From Taenia hydatigena (lineage: Eukaryota > Platyhelminthes > Cestoda > Cyclophyllidea > Taeniidae): DNA of 64,000 bases. The DNA is taken from contig JADWOT020001851.1 in NCBI GenBank assembly GCA_036345935.2, forward strand, positions 124,001-188,000. The letters are read 5' to 3'. The first letter of the stretch is position 1. Each line of letters starts with the position of its first letter. A program made the translations under genes and the position numbers. This document shows positions 49,141 to 61,876 of this stretch, piece after piece. The notes under the pieces are model-generated. The model searched no databases and was not told the origin of the DNA. It saw only the letters and a program-made list of their open reading frames with translations.

Positions 49141-50247
49141 TTAGCAGTTAAAGTACACTGCTAAACTGGAAAAATTGCTGATGAATCGATGTCCATAGCG
49201 TTTGATGCACCACAGTCGCCAGTTCTCTGTCACGGCACCCAGTGGGGAGTTTTCGAAGCCACCAATGCTCTGGAAGAAATTGGCGAGACACTCCATCCCA
49301 CTCGAATTATCCAGCATTGAATCGATAAGAACAGCAATAATTAAATGTTGATGAGATGCAAGCGACTCTATGGTGTCTGTTAGATTAGTCTTGGAGAACG
49401 AGGAACCATCCACGACATAGATAGTGCAGTCGCAAATAGCAAGTCGGCTGTCTGCGTCTGTTACACAACATGTGAGCAGCCCATGAGGAGGTTCATAAAC
49501 AAGGACATGTCCACTTGCAGAGGCCTGATGCAGCCGAAACGGTACCATGTTCACGAAACTTTTCTTTGTTAATTTACTTAGCAATGATTTTCTATCCATC
49601 ATTCTATCCAACTCTGGTGTCGCGTCTTCACCTGTGTCTGGCATGATGCGAAAGTTGGCAGTTGTGTGCTCACGATCACACGCAAGGGTAGATAGGAAGC
49701 GGGAGTAGGAATCTGTTTGCACCTTCTGGTATAGGATGGCTTCAGGGGCATTTCGGAAGGAATTAGGCGAAGGTTGGGGGAAGAGCAGCCGGCAGAGGTG
49801 TTTGTCCACCCAGGTAAACTGGTTGATGTGCTGACACAGGAGAGTGGAGAATGGCTTTGTTGACAGAACCCACCTCCAGCTTGGGACACTTATGGCGAGA
49901 CTTGCCAAATCCCACAATCCAAGGTATTTGCATATTCTCAGTTGCAATTCAGATGGGAGATCAGTGATTTTGCGTTGTGCAGTATTTTGTTCAGCCTAAA
50001 TTGAAAGGAAGGTATGCAGTCGTGAGCGACGTCAAAGTCGAAAGCGGGAAAAGAAATTTGAATGAACAGAGGTGAACAAAGATAAGTAAATAAATGCAGG
50101 ACATAGGCGGCGACTATTACAACCTACCATTGTCGCCAGTCGCCGGCGCAGATACAAGGCGTGGTGGTGATGTCGAGGCTTAAATAATGAATCGTGGGGG
50201 CAAGGGAAGTAGATTGACCTCAACGTGATGTTAGCACATTGGTTCAT
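49141..50247 (-). CDS. F-box protein with GTPase-like C-terminal domain (FBXO4-like), two exons
   Basis: Exon 1 (50128-50247, 40 codons, MNQCANITLRS...) ends ACAATG|GTAGGTT. A 132-bp intron ends in CCTTCCTTTCAATTTAG, and exon 2 (49141-49995) gives 284 more codons, 324 residues in all. The splice is phase 0, as in the plus-strand paralogue. Residues 53-95 form an F-box: LPSELQLRICKYL, then LASLAISVPSWRWVL and FTWVDKHLCRLLF. The C-terminal part has strands ICDCTIYVVDG (226-237) and LIIAVLIDS (258-266), a CLANFF helix, and ENWRLWCIK (297-305), in the order seen in the atypical GTPase domain of FBXO4. FBXO4 recruits substrates such as cyclin D1 and TRF1 to the SCF ubiquitin ligase in vertebrates; substrates here are unknown. 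The last helix of the paralogue is not clearly kept. The first ATG of the exon-1 frame is used; a further upstream exon is possible. Confidence 0.65.
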
Positions 50248-52508
50248 TCCATGTGGCTCAGTCTGAACGTCACCTTATCATGACGCCTATCACGCTCTTC
50301 TCCTCTGCGAATCAAGAACGCGCTGAACGAATATGCAGTAAAGACAACCTCATCAATTGCGTCACTACAGATGTCAATTTTCCTAAAAGAACACTACCAT
50401 GTAATCTAGCAGTCATTTTAATTCAGCTATTTTTCCGAGGTGTGAAGACCAAAATTAAGGCGTTGGCGTAGTGAATACCCCGTAAACGAATATGTGGACG
50501 CTGTTTTGGTGACTTGTTTTTAGAGGAGGCAAGGTAACTCTTGAGGAGTTAGGATTCCTTCAAGCCACGACGACAGCGTAATAGAAGTAAACGGAATCCT
50601 TCGACTGCGATAGAGATAAAACATCGACTTAGTATGCCATATTACCACTTAACCACTTTGCTCGTAAATTGATTGAGTGCACTCTGCGCAACTGGAAGTA
50701 AAAGCTACGACCTGAATCGGAACCGCAACTGATCTATAGACACTTCTACAGAACGTCTAGGAGCATAGTTCTTCTAGGTGGATGAGGTCTAGGGAATTCA
50801 TGGATGGACATGCAGTTGTTGAAACGAATCCTTACCAGAGCTTATTGTGGTTTTACTCTTCCCATCACAGAAGCGATGTGGGAGTGAGGTCACTAAATTA
50901 GGTGGGGCCAAATCAGCTTCCACTCTCAACGTCTCTCAGCTGCATTCATGATTTCCCCTTTCTTGACCCCTCTTTAACCCCCCTGACTTGCGCCCAGTTG
51001 GCTGTGGCAGATGCTACTCTCACACATATATGTAGCAAATTTCCCTTCCTCTTCACTTACACGGGATACATGGTTAGCAACAACTAGCCCTTAGAACTAA
51101 CATTGCGGTTTTGGAAAGTGCCTGACTAGCGCAACGGACATGCAGACTGAGGCAATATGGAAGTGGTCGTAAAAGGTGCCACCGAGACTGCCGCCAATGT
51201 TAGTCCGGCAGTAGCAGAGCTGTTTCGCTTACTTGTTTTTAGTTTACCTCACGGTGAGGGATGCAACTATTATTTGGGAGCCGCAAGTGGGGCTCGGTAT
51301 GATTTCAACTAAACCAAAAACCCAGCTTGCGCTATAGTGCACAGATGTGCAGCATGCAGTGTCTGCAGTTATCTAAAGTGCCTCCATCGCATGCAAACAC
51401 TCGCGATTTTTGTACGAAAATCTCCGAAAATTTGACGATTTATATTTTGAAGTGGTTAGCGCCGTAAAATTTTGTCGAAAAAAGAAACAGAACCTCTCTA
51501 GGCCTATACCCTTTTAACTCTTATTTGCTCATAGTCACCCTATTTCCGCGACTCTAATATTAACCCTGATTCATATATCTTTGTTAAAGTGGCTATCTTT
51601 TAGTATCCATTGAGACATGAGGTCCTTTATTCAATTATTGCCAACTTGACAGGCTCGATTGCTTATCAGTTGACAAAGTACGCAGCAAGTTGTGTCACCC
51701 ACTAATGCTCAGTATCAGCAGCAGCATTTTTAGTTAATTCCTTCCGCAAAAATACTTTGAGTAAATGTTAAAAAATGATTTTGTAGTGTGCAGAAATTTG
51801 TCAGCAAACCTATTTCGTTGGTGTCATTAAGTATAGAATCGCATACTCGGTGAGAATCAATTTTGTGCGCACTTGAGCAGTGTAGTTCAAAGCTATTTAT
51901 CTCTCGAAATAGAACAAATCTAATCTTTTTAGGCATTCTTGCCACTCAGTAGTCATTTGCATTCGCACGTGAATCTACTTTGAATGCTTTCAAAAAGGCT
52001 CGTTGGTGATGTCCTCGTTTCTGTTTGGCTGCATAATATATCAGTGGCGTTGTTTTGGTTGGCAGAGCCAAATTTATTAAAATGAAAGTTAAAAACATCG
52101 GCTGCCTTATGAAATTGGCATGCAGTAGTGTCTAATAACTCCATTCACTGTACAGATCTATCCCATATTTGCACTTTGAAAAAGTCTAATAAGACAGGCT
52201 TTCATCAACTCCCTGGACTGAGTCATTTATTACCTCATGAGGTTAGTCAAGTCAGTACACATAACCCGGTGAGACTTACATTTTAAATTAGCCAACCAAT
52301 CTGATCTACATGCTGGTTGGCACGAGTGACAAATGTGAATGTCATCTTTTGAGCATTAACGACTTTGTGACCAGATCACAGTACATTGCGTTGACATTAC
52401 AGCTTAGCAACAGTCAGTAGCTTGATTAATCCATGGGCGTTGCAGTGGTAATTACTTTATTAATCATCACTTAATTAGCAACGCTTGTGTAACCAGTGTA
52501 AGACATGG
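50248..52508. other. gene-free stretch
   Basis: No TATA box for the F-box gene was found just upstream of its first ATG. The rest shows only short frames. Confidence 0.4.
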
Positions 52509-52824
52509 CTACAGCGCGTCCACTGCTAAAATAGAAATTAAAGCCAAGATCATCGTTCGAATACCGTTAAAAATTGAAAATGAACCAACTGCCATAGAAA
52601 CGCTAAATGCTAAATAAGCTGGATGAGCGCATTGAATCGACATCTCAGGTACGCAGTCTAGCACCATCGTCTTCAAAGGCTTTTTACCGGTATATGCATC
52701 AAAGCACTTAAGATAGCATTCAAGGAGGCTTCGAGTTTTCAACAAGGAGTGGTTAGTCCACTCCATAATGGTAGCAAAGAACATAATGGGTGAAAATAAT
52801 GGTTCGAGGTCTTCATGAGCTACT
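52509..52824 (-). CDS. candidate terminal exon with hydrophobic C-terminus
   Basis: On the minus strand an acceptor TTCCATGCCACAG allows an exon from 52824 to TAG 52509, about 104 residues. It contains four spaced cysteines (LLECYLKCFDAY, LDCVPEMSIQC) followed by a long hydrophobic tail ending MILALISILAVDAL, as in a single membrane span or a GPI-anchor signal. No family is recognised and no partner exon with matching phase was found. A strong GTAAGT donor at 53388 on the same strand does not join it in frame. Confidence 0.25.
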
Positions 52825-54541
52825 CTGTGGCATGGAAGTTTATTAGTGCAGATAAACGCAGGGACCATCAGATGAACACGATAAAGGTGTATTGGGAAAG
52901 TCCGCACACAAATCAAATCGGCACCGATCAATTACGGCCATGAATGCTGCTTGCTCCGTGCAGAGCATGGGATTTGATATTAAAATCAGTCGTAAACCGC
53001 CAATCACCAGCTGAATCAACATCTAACTTGAGGCACCAAAATAGTAAACATCTTCCTAAAAACAACCATGATAGAGTCACAAATTACGTGGAGCTAAAGG
53101 AGAAGCCTACCTACTTACGCACCTCTCTGGTGGCTTATTTAAAGCTGTTAGCTGTGGCTTCTGTTGATTTACTGCTTGGCCGGCCGCTCAACAGAGTCGT
53201 CTTTTGCTGATTTTACAACCAGATCAAAGTGAGATCGTTCCACATAAAAATAAAAATAGAGACGAGGGCCATGGAAATCACCAAAATTAACACATGTGTA
53301 CAAATGCTGCATAGCATTTATAGTTACGTGAGATTTGGAGTTGTAGACAGTCTAATTTAAGCATTTCGCATCAAGGTTGGAAACTTACACTGAACGGAGC
53401 CCAAGCGAAACAAATTGTGCATTATTTCTAATTCTAGTTCTGCATAATCTATTCCAAAGCAAGATAGGTTAGAAAAATTGAAGTAGATGGAGATACTGAA
53501 GAGCTGCTCACGTGTTTTGCATTGCTTCTGCTCACTACATTCTCCAGACGCAGTTGTAATAGGTGTCGGTGATTTGGAATCTATCGAAATTTGGTCGGTT
53601 CGAAACGATAAGGGAGAGGAAAGTTGAAGGGGTGGATTGTGCACTCATATTCAAACGCAACTTAAATCCTATATAAATCAGAAAAACGCCATGGAGTGTG
53701 TCAGCGACCCCGAGCTTTCCACTTCTGTCGCCCTTATGTGTACTAACCCAGATCGACGCAGCATAATCCCAGTAGTGCAATGATTTTAAGCAAAGGGATT
53801 CGTTTGTAAGTGCCTGATGAGAGGATCGCGGTCAAATCGCCCACTGTTCCGACTTCTCAGGCCGCTAATAAGTTAACATGAGGCTGGATTACTCTTGAGC
53901 TTCTAAGTGGGATAACTCAAGGGAGAGACTGTAGAAATGGAAACATGAGAGCGGTTCACAATGCCTGTGGAGGGTGTGACTGGACAGAGTTCTGGTTCGT
54001 GAGGATGAGAAAATTGTTGAAACCTACTATTTCAAATTTTGTCGGTAAAAGATACTTACACATTTGAATTCGCTGTAATCCGACCCGATTCGCATTTGCT
54101 TACGGTGAGATGGCAAGGATATTTGCAGCTGGGAGTATCATATCACGCGATTGGAGACACTGCAATGGCAGCTGTGGTCGTTGTATCGACAAAAAAGAAA
54201 CAAACATTGAAGGAAGCTACAATTTCTGCAACATTTAACCGGAAATTTGAAAAAAATACAAGTCCTCGATGGGACTGACTGAAAAAAAGTGTTAAACAAG
54301 TCTTGGTGCTCTGGTTGGTACAATGCCTACAATCACCGTAATTGCTGCGAAACTGACTGCTCCGATGTTGGTAGATTTGCGTTTTTGAAAGAACCAGGGA
54401 AAATGGATTAAGTAGTAAGCGTATATCGCACTAGTCTAACCAGCCTCATCTGCTCGTCAAGTAGCAAGTCGAGTGCGGAAGACAGAAGAGATGTGGGAAG
54501 TTGAGCTTATATTTTTACAAGTCTTTTAGGACATACGGGTT

Positions 54542-54583
<42 letters not shown>

Positions 54584-57500
54584 CATATTTTTAGAGTCGC
54601 ACTGCAGGAGATGAGATACTCAGATTCATCTGTGCTGTTATGGTGTGTGTAAAATGACCTGTTTGCACGTCTCCGTCTCATCCGACGAGGTAGCCAACTT
54701 CAATTGTCTTTAACAGCAGCAGCGGCGATGGATGTGGCAGTGTCAGGATTGACGTTACCAAATTGCACATATTTTGAGAAGCACTGTGAGGCTTGCTCAG
54801 AAATTTTCCAGTTTGGATGTCTAGCAGTGAAAGAATGTGGCAGAGAAGGAGGCATAGAAGAATGTAGATGCGATTGAGGAGGGAGAGAAGTAAGACGAAC
54901 TAAGAAAAACCTTGCAATTCTTATACGAGATCCAGGAACCACACGAAAGTTGATATTTTCAAGGGACGTATTAGCGAGCGGATGATCGTAGAACGCCGGA
55001 TGTACTTTGTTGCTTTCAGCTGTGCGAATTATTCCCAATGACGCAAGGGCAATCGCAAGGGAGGAAATCAAACGCGTTCTTCTGCTTTTAGCTTAAAAAA
55101 TTAAGAAAAGCACATTCATAAATAACCACTGGTAGTTTCTAAATATCAGCTGCTGGCCGCTTATGTCACGTCGGTGGATTGAGTTGAAACAATTTTAAAA
55201 AGGTCTGAATGCAAACTTCTGTAGTAAAGGAGCACAAAATCATCTTGAAGTGCACGCAACTTGCAACGGACGTGGAGGGATTCAAGAGTCCTCCTCTGCA
55301 AAAATCGAACTAACATTGGGAAAGTTATTTTCAACGTAGCGTTGGAGCTGTGACTGAGGCGATTCAATGCAAATATCTCAAATGCCACTTCACTGAATAA
55401 ATTGGGCAGCGCAGCTGGTACATGCAAAAGTACTCGTAAGGGTCACAGAAGTGCGTAAGGACTTCACTTACACATTTTGAGGGCATCGCTTTTGACTAAT
55501 CCCTAACAATTTAGTCGATCATTGTCGTGTATCATAGGAAACAGAGAAATTTTCACAGTCCACATTGGATATTGTCGTTAGGATGGAGTAGGCTGAGTGC
55601 GATCCTACCCGACTGTTAACATCAGATCCTAATGAAATTTGTCTGCCTCGAAGGAACAAGAGAAGTTAGGAAAAGTCAAAAAGTAGCGCTTACACGCACG
55701 TGGGAATATAGCGTGAAATCTGTATTTGACATGAAAATACGAGCTGTAGGCGATTCAGTGCAGCAATTGGTATCGAGGCTAGGAGCGTACAAGTGATGGA
55801 GCACAAATTTACCCCAGTGAATGCATGTCTCATACGCATTCAACCATTCAGCATTCGTCCATTTCATATTCATGTCCATCAGTGCCAATTCTACCTGTTT
55901 CTCATCCCTTCATTTTGCATTTATGTACCCATTGAGTCGTTGGAGTGTACCTCGTGAGCACTTCAGGATGTTTATTGACTGCTTGTCAGGCTTTGCTTCG
56001 GCGTCTGTTTAACGTTATGTAAATTCATTTCTGTCACAGGCTAAGTGATCTTTCAAAGTAAATTCGACAGCATCCTACGAGGCCGCAGAAATGTAAGATC
56101 AACTCTGTCAAATTACTCGACCGGCTGTTCTTTGCTCAACCGATAGACTCTGTAACATGTATGTGCCACTTTTTGTTTTTTGATCAGATTCCAATTTATT
56201 TAGCCCCAACAAACCAACTTGCAGTTCAAAGTGCCGACTCGCCCTTAATCAAATAAATTAACGCATCTGTGTGATTGCACAATTAAGTTTCTCAGCATAA
56301 ACACCTGATGGGATGGCCAAAGAAGGAGCCAAACTAACTAATGCAACTCATGTCAATTTTTCTCTCCCATGCTGTATTCCAAGATGGCTGAAGAACTGAC
56401 TCGAAATCTCTAATGCGTATGATGGTATTTGTGTGAAGGATGAAGTCGGCTGCTGGCTGCACTAGAAATGTTATGCTCTTTTGGCCGAGAATAGAAACAA
56501 ATGCATTCTTATAACCCAAAGTACTCGGGCGCACTACTAACTGGGTTGTGTAGGTCGCCTTTTAGTGGTACAAGGGGATCAAACATCACGTAGCTTTGAG
56601 AAAATTGGAATGCGTGCAGCTCCAGCATGCCATTTTTTATCTTTAAGTTGCCATCACAATTATGGACAGGAAGAATTTTGAGTATTCATATTTATCTAGT
56701 ACTTTGACACGCTAATGTCAGGGAAAAAACGTGGATTTTGTTTCACTTCTTTACCAACTGACTAATTCTCAACTACTCAACAATATGTAACGAAGCAATC
56801 CAAGGGATGTTATTACAAAATGGAGAACTTACTGTATTTCTACGAAGAGTCTTCCACAGGTAGGTGTAAACCATTAATTATGCAGCAAAAGGTGAGAGGG
56901 AATCGAATGTAGAAAAATTGGGGCGAGAGTGGCAACCAACGCATGAATGAGGGAGTACAATGCAGGGCTGATTGTTCTAACCTGGTAATTTCGGGTGAGA
57001 ATTAGATCCATGGAGACAGTTTAGCCTGCCTCTTCCCCTCATATCCAACATTATTGCTTTCCTCAATCGGAAGATGTGTTTTGTTTGGCCGCATTTCGTC
57101 AGTACATCAGAACAATCCGATCCTAACATAGATGACACTTGAAGTAGGTTTAATGATGCCTCGAGGAGGTACATTGGTGCCAGTGTAAGTTAACTGGATC
57201 CATGTAAAGAATATTTGTTGCACACTGTTGATCCCGAGTGAGTTCATTAAAAAAACGCATTCATCACCATTGTCTCCCTTCTGAAGCAGTTACTCAAACG
57301 TTAGATACTTCAAGGTGGCGCAAACATCTGACATGATAGCAGATGTGAACATAGAGACAACAAGGTAGCAACGCGCTCTCCGCCCTTCTAACGCTATATA
57401 ACGCTTCAACCAGGTACTTGGACAAAACTAAGTTTAGGAGAGGTTAAAAGTCGATGTTACTTTTTTGTCGCCCCATATAGGCTTAGACGTGTTCATTGAA

Positions 57501-58899
57501 AAACGCAAACAAACTCTGTCCATCATCTTTGTAAATAAATTCAGTGTTAACCACTAAGTAGGCTTCTTTTGCATTTCATATCTTAAATATAAACCAGTGA
57601 GTGCCTGACAGACCTGGTTAAGATTGAAAACATCTATTCTTGACTCGACACAATGAAATCGTGCAAAAGTTTATTGTTTTTTTGCCACAGAAAGACGGTG
57701 CACTCCACAGCGAGGAAGTATGCCACTGTTCAACACATTTTGCAGTGACCACACAAGAAGGCCATTTAAGGGGAAGTTAATGGTAGCAAAATCGACGAGG
57801 TTACGTTAACGCTGATGCGTTCGTACTTTATAAATGTCAATCGCTGAGATGGAGTTTGTGTTAGCTGCGCTGGCTCCGAATCTACAGCGTTAACAAGCCT
57901 ACAGCATCACTCATGATGACTGACCAATCGGCAGTCCGTGCTGACCCAATTGCATCTCCGATGAATTCTGCTCAAACATTTAATCGAATGCTGATCTTGA
58001 GTCCCCCAGAGTATTTAACTACTCTGCTTTTGGTTGCTTTACGGTCTTTACCCCATCGGTCACGGAGACCTTTCCTAGACATGAATCTTCTCAATTAGGC
58101 AATGAAGTAGAGTTTGCAAAGCAGTTCCTGCATGTACGTCAGGGTTTACTGCCTTTCGGTAAAATTTGCCTTGTGTGTGTGTGAATCAGAATTTGATGGC
58201 TACAACTAATCCATGGTCATTGCCATCCACAGCTAAGTTTGTACTACGCAGATGTAGTAATTTAACTTGTTTAAGTACGCATTTTAAGATGTCCTTTAGT
58301 AAGCAAAGCACCACATTCGAGAGCGTCCTGAAGACAAAACTAAGAAAAGAGAGGGTTAAAACTGTCGTAGGATCAACTTCTTACGACATTACCTTTAGGA
58401 CATCATTTTACGCATCGTTAATATGTCGTCCAGTGTCACCGCGAAGGCTAATACGTGGACGGAGGGACTAGGCGCTCAAGTGACTGCTACTCACCATACA
58501 GAAAACTTCAGCACCTACAGCATCAGTCATGCCTAACGCCAAAAACTCACCTCATTTAGTCTAATCTGGGCAATATTCGTCAATTTTTGAGGAATCTGTT
58601 CACATGAAATGAATCAATAGATAACTGGAACTGATTTGATCGGTCTACTCAAAACCGCTTAGCAGTGACCTTGGCTTCTGAGGTCAGTAGGGAGGCGAAA
58701 AAATGAGGCTGCAGTGATAAAACGCATAAGGCTTGAGAGGCCAAATTTGCTAAAGGAAGATGAAAAGCCTACTACGATTTAACGTGGACTTCAAATATCT
58801 TCTGCTTGTGAAACAATTGCGCTGTGCTTGTCCGAATCACACCAGCAGAGGTGTATTTACTATTTCTTGACACTCTGGCGCACAACTTTCAAATCCAGA
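52825..58899. other. stretch with isolated exon-like pieces, no gene model
   Basis: On the minus strand a strong donor (TTCAGT|GTAAGTTT at 53388) closes an open stretch reading FNFSNLSCFGIDYAELELE. Frames at 54700-55071, 55161-55427, 55676-55888 and 56977-57174 also look mildly protein-like. I could not join them with consistent phases, so none is called. The rest is empty apart from the microsatellite at 54542. Confidence 0.35.
54542..54583 (+). repeat. (AGTA)n microsatellite, about ten units
   Basis: An uninterrupted run of the tetranucleotide AGTA/GTAA. Confidence 0.9.
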
Positions 58900-59281
58900 G
58901 GGGTGTGACATTTGTGCTGCAATGTCTGCGATGAGTAGCATCGCACGCAGTGGCATGAGCGCATATTGCAAGCCTTCGCCGTGATTGCGAGCTCATCCTT
59001 TATCTCGGATGTTATGAACAAGGGTGCCTGGTGAAGTCAGTCTTTTTGAGGGGTCTCAACTCTCGAGACATGTCGTGTGAGTGACTGAAATCTGCAATTA
59101 AAATGTAATCTGAGTCAACAATATGCACATTGTCAGGCTTAACGCCTACGTAGATGATGCGCATGATGTGAAGGCGCTCTAGACCACAAATAATCTCAGC
59201 TGTAGATTGCTCTTTAATTTCACCGAGGTAGCCAACATGTGCGACGAGATCCTGCAAGTCAGATCCACCTTATACCACTTG
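58900..59281 (-). pseudogene. decayed kinase fragment related to the relic at 4446
   Basis: On the minus strand, GGSDLQDLVAHVGYLGE, EIICGLERLH, VKPDNV and the shared DMSRE-x-x-PLKKTDFT match the central part of the relic at 4446-5444. The HRDxKP loop is YVGVKP and DFG is DFS. TAA at 59270-59272 interrupts the frame upstream. A frameshift follows the DFT motif, after which EIKDELAITAKA corresponds to EVKKGVEITTRA. The N-lobe and most of the C-lobe are missing. It is clearly non-functional. The two relics share too many non-consensus residues to be independent, so they come from one expanded kinase family. Confidence 0.7.
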
Positions 59282-60197
59282 AAAATCACTAAAGGCGTTA
59301 CGCCAACGTTGAAGGTACCGGAAGGATAAAGATGCGTCGTAGACATCACGCATGCCTGATTCGACCAATGTTTAAAAATTGGCACTAAGTGGAGGCCAAA
59401 TATTAAGTCTGAACAGCACTAATTTGGCCACAGCTTTGAGATTCTTAAAGCGATATTTAGACTGAGACAAATATTGTTGCATTTATTATGTTGGGGCCTT
59501 TCAGTTCCGAATACACAGGGATTGTCTGGAGGAAGTCGAAACCTTCTTTAAGAAAGTTCGATGCTCCTTGTTCGGAATGCGAGATTCTTCGAGAATCCCT
59601 TGCAAGTGCTCAAAGAGTACAAACGAATTGTAGCATTTCTCACAGTGACAGCGATGTCATCCATCCATCGTGGTGACCTATAACGGCTGGGCCATCATTG
59701 ATCTCGGGCATCCCATCACATAATGCAAATAAACGTGATGACGCTTTAAATATAGGCTTACAAAATGCTATTAACCCCAGTCTTGTATTCGTCTGCGTAG
59801 TACTGACTTCCGCTTAGCAAAATATTAAATAGAGTAGATTCTTTACATTACGGTGAAACACTACAGATCGGATTTGCCGGGTAAAAGCACGTGCTTTGTA
59901 GAAATGGACTTGTGACGGATTTGTGTGAGGGGTCATTTAAGTGAGGCGGAAATTTAATTGTTTGTTTGCGGACTAAAAGCAAATGAACGACGACTTCTAA
60001 TGTTATTAATCTACTACGGAGAATCCGTGTTGGTGCCTTGTGGGAAAAATTGGAGAAATGAGGTGTGCTTAAGGAACATGGTTCTAATCAGACTGCCAAG
60101 TTGTGATTTTGACTCAGTCGCACCTGCCAATTTTGGAGGAAATAATTTCTGCACGTCACCTTCTCATTCACACCTAAACTTACACTTCGTTTCAGTC
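59282..60197. other. gene-free stretch
   Basis: No supported exon. The frame at 59958-60230 lies just before the candidate exon at 60198 and may be intron or a preceding exon. Confidence 0.35.
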
Positions 60198-60483
60198 AAT
60201 GCAGCCATTCTACTGTCCATGCACAATTGAAGAGAGCCAGATGGTACTATCACACTTACGGACACGAGGACCGCTTGTCGTCTCTCGAAGGGCAACAACT
60301 ACAAAAGTTGATTTCTTGTGCCCACGCTGGCCCATGTCATCTTCCAGTCGCTGCATATCTCCCATCAAATTATGTCACATGGGACATGGGAGGAACCTCA
60401 GACAATTGTTCCAGTGGTGCTTGCCGCATCTTCAAGCTCCAAATAAATTGCTTTCTGGCTTCTGATAGTCATTTTGACACCTG
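60198..60483 (+). CDS. candidate exon with conserved-looking cysteines, unknown
   Basis: A good acceptor (TTACACTTCGTTTCAG, ending at 60197) opens a frame of about 95 codons to TGA at about 60483. It reads QCSHSTVHAQLKRARWYYH, then LISCAHAGPCHLPVAAYL and DNCSSGACRIFKLQINC. The paired cysteines suggest an extracellular domain. I cannot name a family, and no poly(A) signal follows closely. Confidence 0.3.
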
Positions 60484-61876
60484 ATTTAATTAGTTTTATA
60501 ATGCGCTCAAGGCAAAAATAATAGACCGGCTGTTTGATGGCACGTTAAAACTTTGGGTTCCTTGAGGACACCAATCAATTTACGGTGCGCGACTTTTGAT
60601 TCTGTTGCATGAAAAACAGTAACATAGCGTCGATGAACCAAAAAGAAGATTCCGGCCTACCCTTTACGATGGACGAAATTGTAGTCACACTGCCATGAAA
60701 CCACATGACCGTCTGGTTGAACTCATATGCCATTGGAATGGTATTTATACATACTTTGGCCCAAATGTAGTTTCAAAATAGAGCATCTTGGCAGAAAAGT
60801 ATCGTGCACTACCCAAGCCTTGCCTTCAGTACATTAATCACTTTGGTAATAACAACGTAACCAATGTGGCATTAGGCACAATCTAACGAAGAGTAAATTT
60901 GGTTGTCCAGCACTCACAAAACCGTGCATTTAATTCTTCCTAAGCGTAAAAGGACTACTGTCTACACCTTTCACATTCCTACAAATGGTCTTTGATATCG
61001 AGATGAATTGTAAATTTACATTTAGTTGTACGTTAAGCAACAATTACCTCGAATTACGACTATTCTTGCTACCAATTATTTAACCCCAAATGCGATTAAG
61101 AAACCACCACACATGTGATACCCTGACATCTAAAACCACACATAACTGCCTTGAGGATGGATTGTCAGAGCATTAATTTCATTTTTCGCGCAGTTTCTGC
61201 CTCATGATTCCTAAAAATGACTTACTATTGATTGCAGGGTTCTTTACTTCTGCGAAAAAGTTTGCTTTGATGGACCCTGTATCAAGTATGCGCGCGACCA
61301 TTCCACAAATCCTTCCTTCTATTTCGCCTCAAATTTGCAGTTAGCGCCCTCTTAACTGAGGGCGCATTTGACCACATCTGCTGCTCCATTAAATGTTGAG
61401 CCTCTTCTAGTAATGCAAAATATCTTTCAAGTCCAAAAATGACTTCGCGTGTTTTATTTGCAGTTCTTTATTAAATATTGGTTTATCTAAATTTCACGAT
61501 GCTTGGAGCCTTGTCTTCCCACCTTGCTCTGAATGCAAACAAACAAAAAGTGAGATTATTAAAGCAAGAAGGCATATTAGTACAAGGTTTGCTCACGTGA
61601 GTGATGCTGCATTCCCTTTCTCGAATAAACTTGAGAAAATAGGAAATCCCTCCAAGGTACGAATCCTGCTGGTTCGCACTTGCATCAGCAGCTGGTTTAT
61701 CTGTCACCATTTTACCCGCCTGCTGACGAATCGTATCTGCAATAAAAATTTGCCAGTTAACTGATCAAGTGGTGGATGATTCAAGGAAAGGGTCAATATT
61801 ACCTTACGGTTTTACTTTACGAAATTTCCACGAACAAGCTTAAGTAGTTCCAATATTTTAAACAACTACCGACTAG
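60484..61876. other. gene-free stretch
   Basis: No supported gene. A TAG near 61876 closes the frame of the next candidate on its 5' side. Confidence 0.35.

Noticed and set aside
53383..53560. Minus-strand exon ending at a strong GTAAGT donor
   Set aside because: It does not join in phase to the candidate terminal exon at 52509-52824, and its acceptor is unclear.
54039..54278. 79-codon plus-strand frame resembling a beta-sandwich domain
   Set aside because: The pattern of alternating residues is suggestive, but no nearby acceptor fits the frame start and I recognise no motif.
57829..57913. TATAAA followed by ATG-starting short frames
   Set aside because: The nearest ATG gives only 12 codons, and the next frame (57913-58098) lacks a signal peptide or poly(A) signal.
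57360..58530. Possible tandem repeat (GACAAAACTAAG and CTACAGCATCA phrases)
   Set aside because: The shared phrases are not at a constant distance, so the similarity may be short chance matches.
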